Origin: Polynucleobacter ibericus
GTDB lineage: Bacteria > Pseudomonadota > Gammaproteobacteria > Burkholderiales > Burkholderiaceae
Length of the DNA: 64,000 nt
Assembly (NCBI RefSeq): GCF_018687955.1
Contig: NZ_CP061309.1
Coordinates: 1,049,564 to 1,113,563 of the forward strand
Reading direction: 5' to 3'
Of this stretch, positions 27,277-36,385 are shown piece by piece. The notes under the pieces were generated by a model that saw only the letters and a program-made list of their open reading frames with translations, made no database searches and had not been told where the DNA came from. Each line of letters starts with the position of its first letter. Positions within the stretch are counted from its first letter, which is position 1. The position numbers and the translations under genes were made by a program.

Positions 27277-29218
27277 TGCCTGTCTCCTCTTTTAATAAGT
27301 TGCTGCTGCAATTCATTTCAGCGTTTGTCTTTTGCCTTCGTTCAGAAAACCAATTCATTCCTAAATTTGGGTCGTCATCGCGTGACCATCCCTCCGTTTG
27401 CCTTTCTACATTCGGTATAAATAGATTTGAATCGATACGATCGTCATACCGCAAGAGAGTCTCCTGTAGGAGATTACGGATATGCTCGTAATCCATTCCT
27501 CTGGCTTGTAGGTTTTGTATCTGAATTGATAGATTCGTAATCATGGGTAAAACCTTGAGCCAGCTCTCTTTGTCTTCTATTCCGTCTGGTGCGCCGGTAG
27601 TACCTGCACGTATTCGTAGATCAACCATGTCAAAGATTCGGTCTTTGGTGAGTTCTGGCCAGTCATAGGTTTTCTCCATGGTCATGACTAGCTCACCATT
27701 AATCATGGTGGTCTTAGTACTTGGTGGCCCCATGTAGCGCTCCACCTGTTCTTTAGTGAGCTCTTGCAAAAGTACTTGGGCGCTGTATTGGGCTATCTCT
27801 TGTAGCCAATCTTCTATCTGGTCTTTGAATTCAAATACGCGCCCAGATAAGGCTCTTTGCAAGATGTTGGCTTCGGTGGCTGTCTTGGGTCGCACGACGG
27901 TGGAGCGCGCAGCATCTTGAAGGCCAGTGACTTGCTCCCAGTCATAACGCACTGCGCTGGTGTCATAGACAATCGGGTCGATCTTGGGATGCCCTCTAGG
28001 GATGATGACTTGGTTTAGAGGCTTACCTTCAGTATCGACAATCGTGATCTCACCGAATCTTGAATCCGAGTGCTTTTTGATGGTCTTTTCATTGATATCG
28101 GCTGATGCTACCCACCCCGGAATGCAGAGGTCTCGATGTTGATTAAACCGATCCCTGGCTTCGTTATGTTCATCCTGCAATCGCTCAGTCAGATCAACCA
28201 GGCTTGGACCAACGAACTGACCATCGACTACTTGGTATGGCAATAAGAAGAATGGGTACCAGCGCTCTCCTGCCCTGGGTGGTGAATAAGGTGCACGAAG
28301 CCATTCAGTCGCGCCCTCCACCATGGTGTAAACACGTTGGGTGGCTCTATCCCAGATCTCTAGCACTGCTATTTGCTGATCATCAGTCACTAAGCCTGAA
28401 CCAGCATTCATCTGCATTGAGGCTAAGCGTTTAGCTTTCTTATGGGATGGTTCGCCTTGGCCAGGTTGATAGATCTTGGCATTAGCTAAGTTCTTTTTAT
28501 AGAGCGCTTCTGCTTGGCCGCGCTTCATTGGGATGATTTGGCAGATCCAATCGGCATCGGTGTAATCCCAGAACTCGCAGATCGAGGGATCGATGAGGAG
28601 GTTTTCTGTAAGGACTCTGTCGATTACTAAGCCTTCAGCCGATTGCACTTCTGATTGCTCATGCAAGGATTTGATAAGCTCTTCTAGCTCTGCTCTCTTG
28701 GCATCATGATGATGGGCTTGATCTGAATCTTGGAGATCCCTCTCTAACTCCTTGATGGCCAGCAGATTTTCCTCTGCATCGTTGATACGGCTTTGGATAT
28801 ATCCGTCTTTGCTTGGATCTCTTTGATACATCACCTTGAGAATGCCAAAGCTGCAGGTCAGCGCTGCTCTTACGGTGGACTTTGCTCGATTCTTAAGCTG
28901 CGCATGCTCTAAGGCTCTATTGGTGACCTTATCTAGCGTTTTACAGAAGAGCTTGATATCCGCACCCGAGTGGGTTGGCGTAGTAGATATTTCTGGGTTG
29001 CGTGCATAGACGTTAGGCAGTACTGCCGAGATGGTGCCGTGTATGAGATTGGCTCTTAGGCTATAGAAGTCTTTGCCAGTAGGGTCGGCATTCCAGTTAA
29101 AGCCAGCTACTGTGTTGCGGTTGTGTCTTACGCGTTTATGAAATGTTGCCCAGTGAGCGCGCGCATGCGTGATGCGGGCGGTCCATTTTTGTTGGAGGGC
29201 TTTTGAGTCTTGGGGCAC
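27257..29218 (-). CDS. Phage portal protein (P22-like)
   Basis: A 653-residue portal protein, the dodecameric channel through which terminase packs DNA. The N-terminal region has the typical block NADPTGKDFYSLRANLIHGTI, followed by a helical region, a YPFFLLPYQVVDGQFVGPSLVDL core and the stem/crown helices (EHNEARDRFNQHRDL). The family is the large, P22-type portal used by podophages. It ends overlapping the candidate scaffold. It is separated from the large terminase by a cargo block of about 5.8 kb (29281-35032). Confidence 0.82.
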   Translation of the reverse strand: MPQDSKALQQKWTARITHARAHWATFHKRVRHNRNTVAGFNWNADPTGKDFYSLRANLIHGTISAVLPNVYARNPEISTTPTHSGADIKLFCKTLDKVTNRALEHAQLKNRAKSTVRAALTCSFGILKVMYQRDPSKDGYIQSRINDAEENLLAIKELERDLQDSDQAHHHDAKRAELEELIKSLHEQSEVQSAEGLVIDRVLTENLLIDPSICEFWDYTDADWICQIIPMKRGQAEALYKKNLANAKIYQPGQGEPSHKKAKRLASMQMNAGSGLVTDDQQIAVLEIWDRATQRVYTMVEGATEWLRAPYSPPRAGERWYPFFLLPYQVVDGQFVGPSLVDLTERLQDEHNEARDRFNQHRDLCIPGWVASADINEKTIKKHSDSRFGEITIVDTEGKPLNQVIIPRGHPKIDPIVYDTSAVRYDWEQVTGLQDAARSTVVRPKTATEANILQRALSGRVFEFKDQIEDWLQEIAQYSAQVLLQELTKEQVERYMGPPSTKTTMINGELVMTMEKTYDWPELTKDRIFDMVDLRIRAGTTGAPDGIEDKESWLKVLPMITNLSIQIQNLQARGMDYEHIRNLLQETLLRYDDRIDSNLFIPNVERQTEGWSRDDDPNLGMNWFSERRQKTNAEMNCSSNLLKEETGNDASSK

Positions 29219-29280
29219 ATCCTCTTTATAAAATCAGGATGCGTAGTCAAAGACTTTATCTAGAATAAATCTTTGCCATG

Positions 29281-30144
29281 TCAATGAGCGCCCAGCACTT
29301 CACCAACGATATCGCCATCCGCAATGCTAAATAAAATCATCTCTACTTTGGTAACCCCAAATTTATCATTTTGCCCAAAGACTTGGTTCGCTATTTCGAT
29401 CAAAATATTGCAGTAGTTCTGGTATGCATATCCCTGATCTATATAAACCTCTTTCCCAAGAGAATTAATCATTGATGACTTCATTGACTTTTCACTGTTC
29501 ATCCTTTTGTTGAGCTCTTCCTTAAAGACTAATTTGATTCTTTCGGATCCAAGCACTCTTTTATAGAGCTCTTGCTCATATGAGAAAAAATTAATCAGAG
29601 AATTTCGCCCCTCCGAGGCCGGAAAGAATTTTCCAGAATGACCCTCCTTAAATAATAGCCAATTAAGACTGTAGATAACCCTCACATCATAAATAGCGCG
29701 TCTTTCTGGGTATTGAAATGCCAGGGCCTTTGACCAACTCGCAATCCTAGAAAATTCAAACTTTCCATCATTGTCATGATGAGTCTTAATCGCCCCGGCA
29801 ATGCTAGCGGTTAAATTTTCATCCTTACCAGTCTTAATCCCACCCCAGTTTTTTACTATCCACTCATATGTAGATTTTTTATTTTCTGCATTGCACGTAT
29901 TTAAGTATTCCTCAAGCAATGCTCTTAACTTAATAGTTTTTCCATAAGAACTTAATATTTCACTATTGGAGGATTTCTGCAAGATTTCGCTAAATCCATC
30001 GCGTAACTCATTAGGCAACTCTGGAAGCGACCACTTATAAATCCTTGCTAAGGCATCTGGACTCTCGTAATTTTGAAGTTTTTTAGCTATTTTTTTAACA
30101 ATTTCAACGGGAAAAATATCCGAGCTTTTATTTTCTGCTATCAA
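29281..30144 (-). CDS. Unknown protein, last gene of the DUF2779 operon
   Basis: A 287-residue soluble protein that I do not recognise. It has no signal peptide, membrane helix or clear catalytic motif. It is helix-rich with a central aromatic block (RIASWSKALAFQYPERRAIYDVRVIYSLNWLLF) that resembles a compact folded domain with conserved Trp and Tyr. It overlaps the DUF2779 gene stop by 4 bp, so it is translationally coupled to it and probably works with it. It ends just before the portal gene. Confidence 0.75.
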   Translation of the reverse strand: MIAENKSSDIFPVEIVKKIAKKLQNYESPDALARIYKWSLPELPNELRDGFSEILQKSSNSEILSSYGKTIKLRALLEEYLNTCNAENKKSTYEWIVKNWGGIKTGKDENLTASIAGAIKTHHDNDGKFEFSRIASWSKALAFQYPERRAIYDVRVIYSLNWLLFKEGHSGKFFPASEGRNSLINFFSYEQELYKRVLGSERIKLVFKEELNKRMNSEKSMKSSMINSLGKEVYIDQGYAYQNYCNILIEIANQVFGQNDKFGVTKVEMILFSIADGDIVGEVLGAH

Positions 30145-31598
30145 TTTTTAACTCCAGAAAAAGCATGTGTAATTTTGATCATAGCTAGGGTGTCTTGCTC
30201 GCAATACTTTAATAACCCCTCATGCATTTGTTTTCTTTTTTCATCGCCGGTTTTTGTATCAATAATTTCTCGATAAGCGTCTTGCGCCATTCCACCATTT
30301 CCAACCAGAAGATTAGAGTAATTGAGTTCAGGCGCAATAGTTGGCAACACTGCCTTTATGGACCATGAGCCCTTCATATCGGGATGGTAATAATGATTTC
30401 TAGCAATCGGCAATAAATCAAATAATCTATCCACTGCAGCTAAAAGTGCCGTAGATAGATCTGGAAAATAAGTAGCAAGCTCTTTCATGCGAGCACCTTC
30501 AAAAGGGGCGTTATAGACAACTATTGGCCCACCCTCACCCAGGACATTTACAAGACTCTCGGCAAAAGCTCTGCGGGGATCAGAACCAGTTGTATCCAAA
30601 AATTCTTGGTGGGTAATATTTCCTTGTGCATCCTCAACGTGACATGACCACTGGAAAGGCAATTGTGTATATGGGCTGGTATTAGCCCACACAGGAACAG
30701 CAAAGGCTATCGTTTCAAAATCAAGATAATAACGAGGGTACGCAAGCGCCTGAACCAATTGGGTAGCTTCATCATCTAACTCAGGAAGACCACTTAAACT
30801 ACTTCGGTGAACTCGTATATGCTTTGGATTTTCAAATCGTTCGGCAGGCACTTCACGCAAATCCTTATACCCCTCAGATTTAAGCTTGGATGCCAAGGCT
30901 TTGCCATAAGGCAGAATGCTAACTGGGTACTCAACATCCATCTCCTGAGGTGCGCAATGCTCTTGAAATGAGCACTCAAATGGACTAGAACATTGGCTTC
31001 CTGGCTTGGTGTCGGGCTCATCCTTGAGACTCAATGTTGCTTTGGCGGACTCAACCCACTCATTCACCTCATCCGGTACCGCAACCTCCTCCGTTAAATC
31101 AACCTCCGAAAACAATCCCTGGTAATTTGCATATCCAGGGTAAACAAAGGAGGAATTGATGTGCGCAAGTGCTACACGCGTTGGGGTCATCCCCGCACGA
31201 CTCATAACCCATGATTGCACCTTGACATCCTCAAGGTGATACTCTTTCATTGACGTCGATGACTTAACCTCAACCAAGCGATAACCTTTTGCATCCGGCA
31301 ATAGTAAATCCACGCGCACCAAGACATCATCAGCAATAAATGCTGCCTCAAAAATCGGTACGGTTGCACCCTGTAAAGCCTCAGCCGTTTGAGATAGCGC
31401 CTTATCTTTATTCAAGGTCTCAATAAAGATTCCCCCTGGATGAATCTTACGGGCAATATCACCCACTGCATTTCCATCTCTAAAACGAGCCATTGAGGAC
31501 TCATCCTCAATGGCCAACTCAGGCCTATTAACCTGAAGCCAAAGACGACGGGGGCACTGTCTATTGAGCAGAATTTTTGATTTAGTAAGTTTGGACAT
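30141..31598 (-). CDS. DUF2779 protein: Cas4/RecB-like nuclease fused to DnaQ-like exonuclease
   Basis: A 485-residue predicted nuclease with two domains. The N-terminal part looks Cas4-like: C15 in RQCPRRLW, the PD-(D/E)xK core with D97 (RVDLLLPD) and E110-K112 (VEVKSS), and three further cysteines at C203, C209 and C215, which together with C15 could hold an iron-sulfur cluster. The C-terminal part looks like a DEDD/RNase H-fold exonuclease: DFET at 293-296, VVYNAPFE and finally YCEQDTLAM. The DUF2779 family is widespread, but its role is not settled. Here it is the third gene of a four-gene operon with a GIY-YIG protein, a WYL regulator and an unknown protein, a setting that suggests nucleic-acid defence. 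Confidence 0.82.
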   Translation of the reverse strand: MSKLTKSKILLNRQCPRRLWLQVNRPELAIEDESSMARFRDGNAVGDIARKIHPGGIFIETLNKDKALSQTAEALQGATVPIFEAAFIADDVLVRVDLLLPDAKGYRLVEVKSSTSMKEYHLEDVKVQSWVMSRAGMTPTRVALAHINSSFVYPGYANYQGLFSEVDLTEEVAVPDEVNEWVESAKATLSLKDEPDTKPGSQCSSPFECSFQEHCAPQEMDVEYPVSILPYGKALASKLKSEGYKDLREVPAERFENPKHIRVHRSSLSGLPELDDEATQLVQALAYPRYYLDFETIAFAVPVWANTSPYTQLPFQWSCHVEDAQGNITHQEFLDTTGSDPRRAFAESLVNVLGEGGPIVVYNAPFEGARMKELATYFPDLSTALLAAVDRLFDLLPIARNHYYHPDMKGSWSIKAVLPTIAPELNYSNLLVGNGGMAQDAYREIIDTKTGDEKRKQMHEGLLKYCEQDTLAMIKITHAFSGVKN

Positions 31599-31605
31599 AG
31601 CGATC

Positions 31606-32607
31606 CTAGGTGTATTTATTAACTGCCCTCTTCAGGCTAGCAAGAATTTCATTAGCCAAGCCTGATGGCTTTAACACTCTGATGTCATCGCCTTTTGAGA
31701 GAATCCACCAACGCAATTGCCAGCTATCAATAACAGTGGCAGCAAGGTGAATTTCACCTTTCTTTTCTGTAATTTTTTGATCTTTGGAAATTCGTGTTTC
31801 TTCAAGGATTCTTGCAAGATTGCTTGAAATGAATGCGTTGAGTGTTATGGGTTTTCCACCCCCAAATTGCATGGCTCCATCCTCCACATACTTAAACAAG
31901 TCAAAACCTTTAAGTTTCTGAGCTCGCTCATATAAAGACTCAGCTTTTTTAATGCGATGTAGAGCATATAAACGTACATCCTTGTATTCAAAAGCTGTAG
32001 CAACTAAGTATGTAACAGTGCCCCGGACTATCAAGCCTAGAGGATTAAGAGTTAACTCAGCCTCCTTTAGATTATTTCCGGAATACAACACCTGAATTTG
32101 GTCATCCTGCAAAAGAGCCGTTTGCACAACCTCAAGCACATCAACACCCACATCAGGAGGCAACAAAGCTAAGTTTGGTTGAACGGTTTTAACCTTATCA
32201 ATCCACCTAGCCGTTTTATTACCCCCCTTTAATGCAGCTAATTTTGATTGGGCCTGCGCAAACTTAGAGCCCAACGCCCTCTTCACTGAAGAAGGCAGCA
32301 ATGGCTCCAAGGTTTCCTCAATCACTTTTAAAGATAGCGCCTCTGCTAGGGTAAGGCCCGGTAAATCTGCCGATCCATTATTTGGCCATAACCACCCATA
32401 AGGCATGCTTGCGTCATTGCACTGAAGGCCGAAGACCTCCTGTAAATCCAATAAATCTCTTTCAACTTGGCGCTTGCTGACGACATATCCGGACTCACCA
32501 AGAGCAATCGTTAACTCCTTAGCAGATCTACCCGATCCTCGAGTTGGGAGGAGTTTTAGAAGCTCCCATTGCCTAGCAAGGGTATTTCGGGTCTTATTTG
32601 AGGGCAT
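31606..32607 (-). CDS. WYL-domain transcriptional regulator of the cargo operon
   Basis: A 333-residue regulator: an N-terminal winged helix (residues about 5-70: LLPTRGSGRSAKELTIAL, then SKRQVERDLLDLQ), a central WYL domain (EAELTLNPLGLIVRGTVTYLVAT, then RLYALHRIKKAE) and a C-terminal dimer domain. Relatives such as BrxR and CapW repress defence operons and respond to infection signals through the WYL domain. It is directly adjacent to the GIY-YIG gene (stop 32608, start 32607) and 7 bp before DUF2779. Probable operators lie upstream of the operon at 33561-33631. Confidence 0.88.
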   Translation of the reverse strand: MPSNKTRNTLARQWELLKLLPTRGSGRSAKELTIALGESGYVVSKRQVERDLLDLQEVFGLQCNDASMPYGWLWPNNGSADLPGLTLAEALSLKVIEETLEPLLPSSVKRALGSKFAQAQSKLAALKGGNKTARWIDKVKTVQPNLALLPPDVGVDVLEVVQTALLQDDQIQVLYSGNNLKEAELTLNPLGLIVRGTVTYLVATAFEYKDVRLYALHRIKKAESLYERAQKLKGFDLFKYVEDGAMQFGGGKPITLNAFISSNLARILEETRISKDQKITEKKGEIHLAATVIDSWQLRWWILSKGDDIRVLKPSGLANEILASLKRAVNKYT

Positions 32608-33465
32608 TTAGACTTCCTTGGGCTTGCCAATTAGGATACGTGGATTGCCGCCAACAAATTCCACTTTTATTTTATTTCCCCACCCCCAATTGGGTAACCT
32701 TGAAACGATTTTTGAAAAATCCTTTTGATACAGCTCATTTCCAAATTTCGGCTCGTCATTAATTACCTGGACATCAAAAATCTTTCTTCCAGGAACAAGT
32801 TGCGATTCAAACCAGGCATTAATTTTTACAACAACTTTAGCAATACCATTTACTAATCCTACGCCATACTCGTCCCGTAATCCAATCTGACAAAGATGCC
32901 GCTTATCAATAACCCAATGACCACTGACCGCATCCTGATAACTTTTTCCCGACTTAGTAGCCTTATCGATATTAAAAATCCATACATGTGGAATATCAAT
33001 TTTCGGAGATACCTCCACGGGGATAACCTCAAATAGATTCTCCTTGGTAACTATCCCACGCGAACTTTGACCGCGTCCAGAATCCTTATTGGCAAGCCCG
33101 CCCTTATGAGGCCCTTGAATTCCTAAATCAAATAGATCAATAAATGCGGCCTCAACATCATGAACACTTTCCTCATCTTTAAGATTTCGCCTAATAATAA
33201 TTAGCTCTACATCCTTGCCCAATCCGTTAATCTCGATTATTTTTGCAAGTTTAGGATGCTTGCTCAGATCCTTATTTAACTTTTGTGCTGTCTGCGCTTC
33301 TTTTAGATGATCATTTGGCCTAGAGTTGCCTAGACCATCTTTGCCTCCGGCTTTGCCTATATAAAATATTCTGTCATCACGAGGGTCAACCAGCGCATAG
33401 ACGTAGTAGCCCAACTTATCTTCGTGAAATTTTCCACCCCAAAAAGCAGTTTGAAGGTTGCTCAT
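32608..33465 (-). CDS. LEM-3-like GIY-YIG domain protein
   Basis: A 285-residue protein beginning with a GIY-YIG nuclease-like domain: YYVYAL at residues 20-25, FYIGKAG at 34-40, then GNSRPNDHLKEA with conserved polar residues and VEAAFIDLFD. GIY-YIG enzymes cut DNA; whether this one keeps full activity cannot be judged. The C-terminal 120 residues (PHVWIFNIDKATKSGKSYQD, then HLCQIGLRDEYGVGL) form a separate unknown domain. It is the first gene of the leftward operon with WYL, DUF2779 and an unknown gene, and is divergent from the M41 gene. Confidence 0.82.
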   Translation of the reverse strand: MSNLQTAFWGGKFHEDKLGYYVYALVDPRDDRIFYIGKAGGKDGLGNSRPNDHLKEAQTAQKLNKDLSKHPKLAKIIEINGLGKDVELIIIRRNLKDEESVHDVEAAFIDLFDLGIQGPHKGGLANKDSGRGQSSRGIVTKENLFEVIPVEVSPKIDIPHVWIFNIDKATKSGKSYQDAVSGHWVIDKRHLCQIGLRDEYGVGLVNGIAKVVVKINAWFESQLVPGRKIFDVQVINDEPKFGNELYQKDFSKIVSRLPNWGWGNKIKVEFVGGNPRILIGKPKEV

Positions 33466-33518
33466 AGTATGACCCTTAATTCACAGTTAGTTATTTTTTG
33501 CATAGTCAATATCTGACT

Positions 33519-33631
33519 GATAAATAGATTTATCAAAAATATATTCAATATTACATCCTTAATGCGTCATATTAAGTCGCATTAATTTAAATCTTGAATA
33601 GACATATGCGACCTATTTTGTCGTATATGTC
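33519..33631. promoter_or_regulatory. Operator-rich divergent promoter region
   Basis: Three inverted repeats lie between the divergent GIY-YIG and M41 genes: GATAAA-TAGA-TTTATC (33519-33534); AATGCG-11-CGCATT (33561-33583); and a near-perfect 12-bp repeat GACATATGCGAC-7-GTCGTATATGTC (33601-33631, one mismatch). The recurring half-site TGCG(A/T)C/GTCGCA suggests one binding protein, most likely the WYL regulator of the operon (inference). This is where such regulators sit in defence loci. Confidence 0.6.
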
Positions 33632-33664
33632 TCATAGACTAGCTCCATACCAAAGGAGCTAGCA

Positions 33665-35032
33665 ATGAAATCTACTTATCAAACAAATTCAAAAGCGCAT
33701 TTGTCAAAATCAACCACTTGGCAGGAGTTTGGGCATATAGAGCCCATTAGAAACTGGTCACTTGAATTAAAGAAGGCAATATCCAAAGGGATAAGCAATG
33801 AAGAATGGGCGATTACTGGACGAGCAGTCATGATTCTGCAAGCGAATGATGTCTTTAATCATTCACTATTGACTCAGATCGCCAACGAATCTGGGATGAA
33901 GCTCCATACAGCCACGTCTGAGGAATTCGTCAATATGGTGAATTTTGGCTCTTACTCAAGCGAAAGCGGTGCAAACCTAATTTACATTCCCCAGGGAGAG
34001 TGGTCTGCAGCATCTACATCTGACAATTGCCCAAGCGCTGACATTATCAAATTCAGAAAAGAGTTGCCTTCTTATCTTGCAGGTATAGATTCTAAATATC
34101 CTATTGCCTTCATTACATCAGGAAACGCTTATTCGGAATTAGATGAATCCTTGCGCCAAGTGGGATCGTTTGATAGAAGATTCTCAATTCCTAAACCAAG
34201 CTTAACTTCCAGGGGACAAAAATTCATCAGCCTGATTGGAAAAGATATATGTAACAGCTCTCTCAAACTACACCCAGGAAAGGTTGGGAAGCTTTTGGAG
34301 ATTAACTTTGATGATGGGAGGCGCCAAGAATTAATTGCCTTAGGGATGAAACGCGTCCACGCAAAGGAGTCGAGAAAATTAGAGTTTAATGACTTGGTTT
34401 ATTTTGCTCTTCATGGGAGCGTAGAAACAGAGAGATTGAAGCATGAGAATATTTCACTCCTAAAGCGTGTTGCAATTCATGAGGCAGGGCATGCGCTAGT
34501 GGCACTGATTGATTCCAGTGGCTCCAATATTCCCGAATATTTAACTGTCATGCCTTTTGAGGATAGCGCAGGATTAGCATGCGACTCGTACTCTTATCAC
34601 CATGAAATTGATGGCCAACAAACCTTTAAAAGTCTGCGCCACAAAATTCGCATCCAGCTGGCAGGTCGCGCTGCTGAGGAGATTTTTTATGGCCCTGAAA
34701 ATATTAGCGCATGGGGACCTAGGTCTGATTTAGTCAATGCAACCAGGAATGCAAAAAAACTAATCGCAATATGTGGCTTTTCATCAAACATGGAATGTCG
34801 GGAATCCAATACCGAGAATCTAGCTGTTATTGATGAGGATGCCAGTCCTGCAGAAGACGCATACGTTGTAAAAAAAGTACGTCAACTGCTTGCGCAGGAA
34901 TACAAGGTAGTCAGATCGATTATTGAGGCCAATCAGTCCCTCGCCATTAAAATCCAAAAGGAGCTCTTAAAGAAAACCGTCTTAAGCCAAGCAGAACTCA
35001 AGAATTTACTTGGTCAGGTAGTTGCATCCTAA
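33665..35032 (+). CDS. Soluble FtsH-like M41 peptidase with degenerate AAA domain
   Basis: A 455-residue protein. The C-terminal half is an M41 zinc protease: HEAGH at 272-276, AGRAAEE at 333-339 and the third-ligand block GPRSDLVNAT with D355, as in FtsH. The preceding region keeps the AAA second-region-of-homology remnant (GSFDRRFSIPKPS at 167-179) but has no Walker A or Walker B. There is also no membrane helix at the N-terminus. ATP-driven unfolding is therefore unlikely, and it may be a protease for a specific folded or exposed target. A clear AAAGGAG precedes the ATG. It is divergent from the GIY-YIG operon and converges on terL. Confidence 0.82.
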   Translation: MKSTYQTNSKAHLSKSTTWQEFGHIEPIRNWSLELKKAISKGISNEEWAITGRAVMILQANDVFNHSLLTQIANESGMKLHTATSEEFVNMVNFGSYSSESGANLIYIPQGEWSAASTSDNCPSADIIKFRKELPSYLAGIDSKYPIAFITSGNAYSELDESLRQVGSFDRRFSIPKPSLTSRGQKFISLIGKDICNSSLKLHPGKVGKLLEINFDDGRRQELIALGMKRVHAKESRKLEFNDLVYFALHGSVETERLKHENISLLKRVAIHEAGHALVALIDSSGSNIPEYLTVMPFEDSAGLACDSYSYHHEIDGQQTFKSLRHKIRIQLAGRAAEEIFYGPENISAWGPRSDLVNATRNAKKLIAICGFSSNMECRESNTENLAVIDEDASPAEDAYVVKKVRQLLAQEYKVVRSIIEANQSLAIKIQKELLKKTVLSQAELKNLLGQVVAS

Positions 35033-35048
35033 GCCGCAGAAATATGAT

Positions 35049-36371
35049 CTATGATTTGTCAGACCACCCCTCAGCGCGCCTCGCTCGCATTACCCCATAC
35101 CTAGTTGCATCCCAAGCATGGTCCTCGGCATCCGTATCCACATCTTCTGGGTTTAATGAGTCTGGTGGTAATTGGGGGATAGTTCTTAGCCAATGCTTAC
35201 AGGTTGAGAAGATCTTGAGTCTGTCTTCAGCTAATAGCCGAATGATTTCTTGAGCACCATTCACTCTGCTTCTGGGAGCGTTATAGGCCTCGGTCCACTT
35301 GACCTCTTTATCCCTAAAGATCTGGCCAATGGATCTCTCTGCCCCAATCTTTGAGAAGATGGATGGGTCAGCTAGGTTCATGCGATATTCATAGCCAAGG
35401 CGTTGGTCATGAATTTCTATCTTTTTGATCTTCTCCGCCACAACCGTTGCATCCTCTCTAGTGCCGGTGTTTTCTTTATCTCCATATCCATAGAGCTCTC
35501 GCCATAGGTAATAGACTCCATCGTTAGATAAAGCAAACCAATAGACGGCATATGGCCTGGCATATCCCCAATCCATAGATCGCCAGATCTTCCAAGTCGG
35601 TGGAATTGCGAAGGGTTCTACAACGTGCTTAGAGGGCTGCCACACGCCTTCCAAGAAACTTCCCACGTGGATATCCCAATCACCCTCTAACCAGGCTCTG
35701 CGCCTGTTTGGGTCGCTTAGCGACTCAAGGCTCATCAGGTAGTTCGGGTCGTTTTTGAGAAGGTGGGTGTTCTCATAAATCGTCGAATGAATTCTGACTC
35801 TGGGGAGTGCGCCTTCTTGTCTGATGATTTGCCCCGCCGGTATTGTCCCAATCTGAAATCTTTCCTTCACGGATGCATGACCTACTCCAAATGGATTGCA
35901 AGTAGCTCGCACCATCCTTGGCATTCCAGGATGAGATGACCTACAGGTGGAATGCATGGCTTCGTAGAAAGAAAGATTGCGCCAGTTAGTGAGCTCTTCA
36001 AATCCTAGCCATGGGTATTCATGACCATGGTAATTCCAGTAGTCGTCTTCATTAGCTCCATAACGAAAGTAAAGCATCTCTCCAGTTGGCCACTTCCACA
36101 CATAGTCAGATTCATTGAACTTGGCGCCTGGAAAGATTTGATAGAACCAGCGCTTGCTCTTGGCCACTACATCAGCCAATTGTGGATAGGTCAATCGAAA
36201 GAGTGTGCCGCGCCAATGATCCCCGAAGCCTCTACCTACATGTTGGGCATAGCTCATGAGCAAGGTATCTGTCTTACCCCCTCCTCTGGTGCCCTCCAGC
36301 AATACTTCATAAACAGGGCATGTCAGAAATAAAGTCTGGCTACCGGGCAATGGCGCCCAGATGGTTTTCAT
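35049..36371 (-). CDS. terL: Phage terminase large subunit
   Basis: A 440-residue packaging motor. The N-terminal ATPase has Walker A GTRGGGKT at 27-34 and Walker B WLGFEEL at 121-127 with the catalytic Glu. The C-terminal RuvC-like nuclease has SMDWGY with its first Asp, and the final motif DHAWDATRYGVM. It cuts and pumps DNA into the head together with TerS and the portal. It follows TerS by 14 bp. Its stop lies 16 bp from the convergent M41 gene, which begins the cargo block separating it from the portal gene. Confidence 0.93.
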   Translation of the reverse strand: MKTIWAPLPGSQTLFLTCPVYEVLLEGTRGGGKTDTLLMSYAQHVGRGFGDHWRGTLFRLTYPQLADVVAKSKRWFYQIFPGAKFNESDYVWKWPTGEMLYFRYGANEDDYWNYHGHEYPWLGFEELTNWRNLSFYEAMHSTCRSSHPGMPRMVRATCNPFGVGHASVKERFQIGTIPAGQIIRQEGALPRVRIHSTIYENTHLLKNDPNYLMSLESLSDPNRRRAWLEGDWDIHVGSFLEGVWQPSKHVVEPFAIPPTWKIWRSMDWGYARPYAVYWFALSNDGVYYLWRELYGYGDKENTGTREDATVVAEKIKKIEIHDQRLGYEYRMNLADPSIFSKIGAERSIGQIFRDKEVKWTEAYNAPRSRVNGAQEIIRLLAEDRLKIFSTCKHWLRTIPQLPPDSLNPEDVDTDAEDHAWDATRYGVMRARRAEGWSDKS

Positions 36372-36385
36372 TGGTTTTGTTTAAT

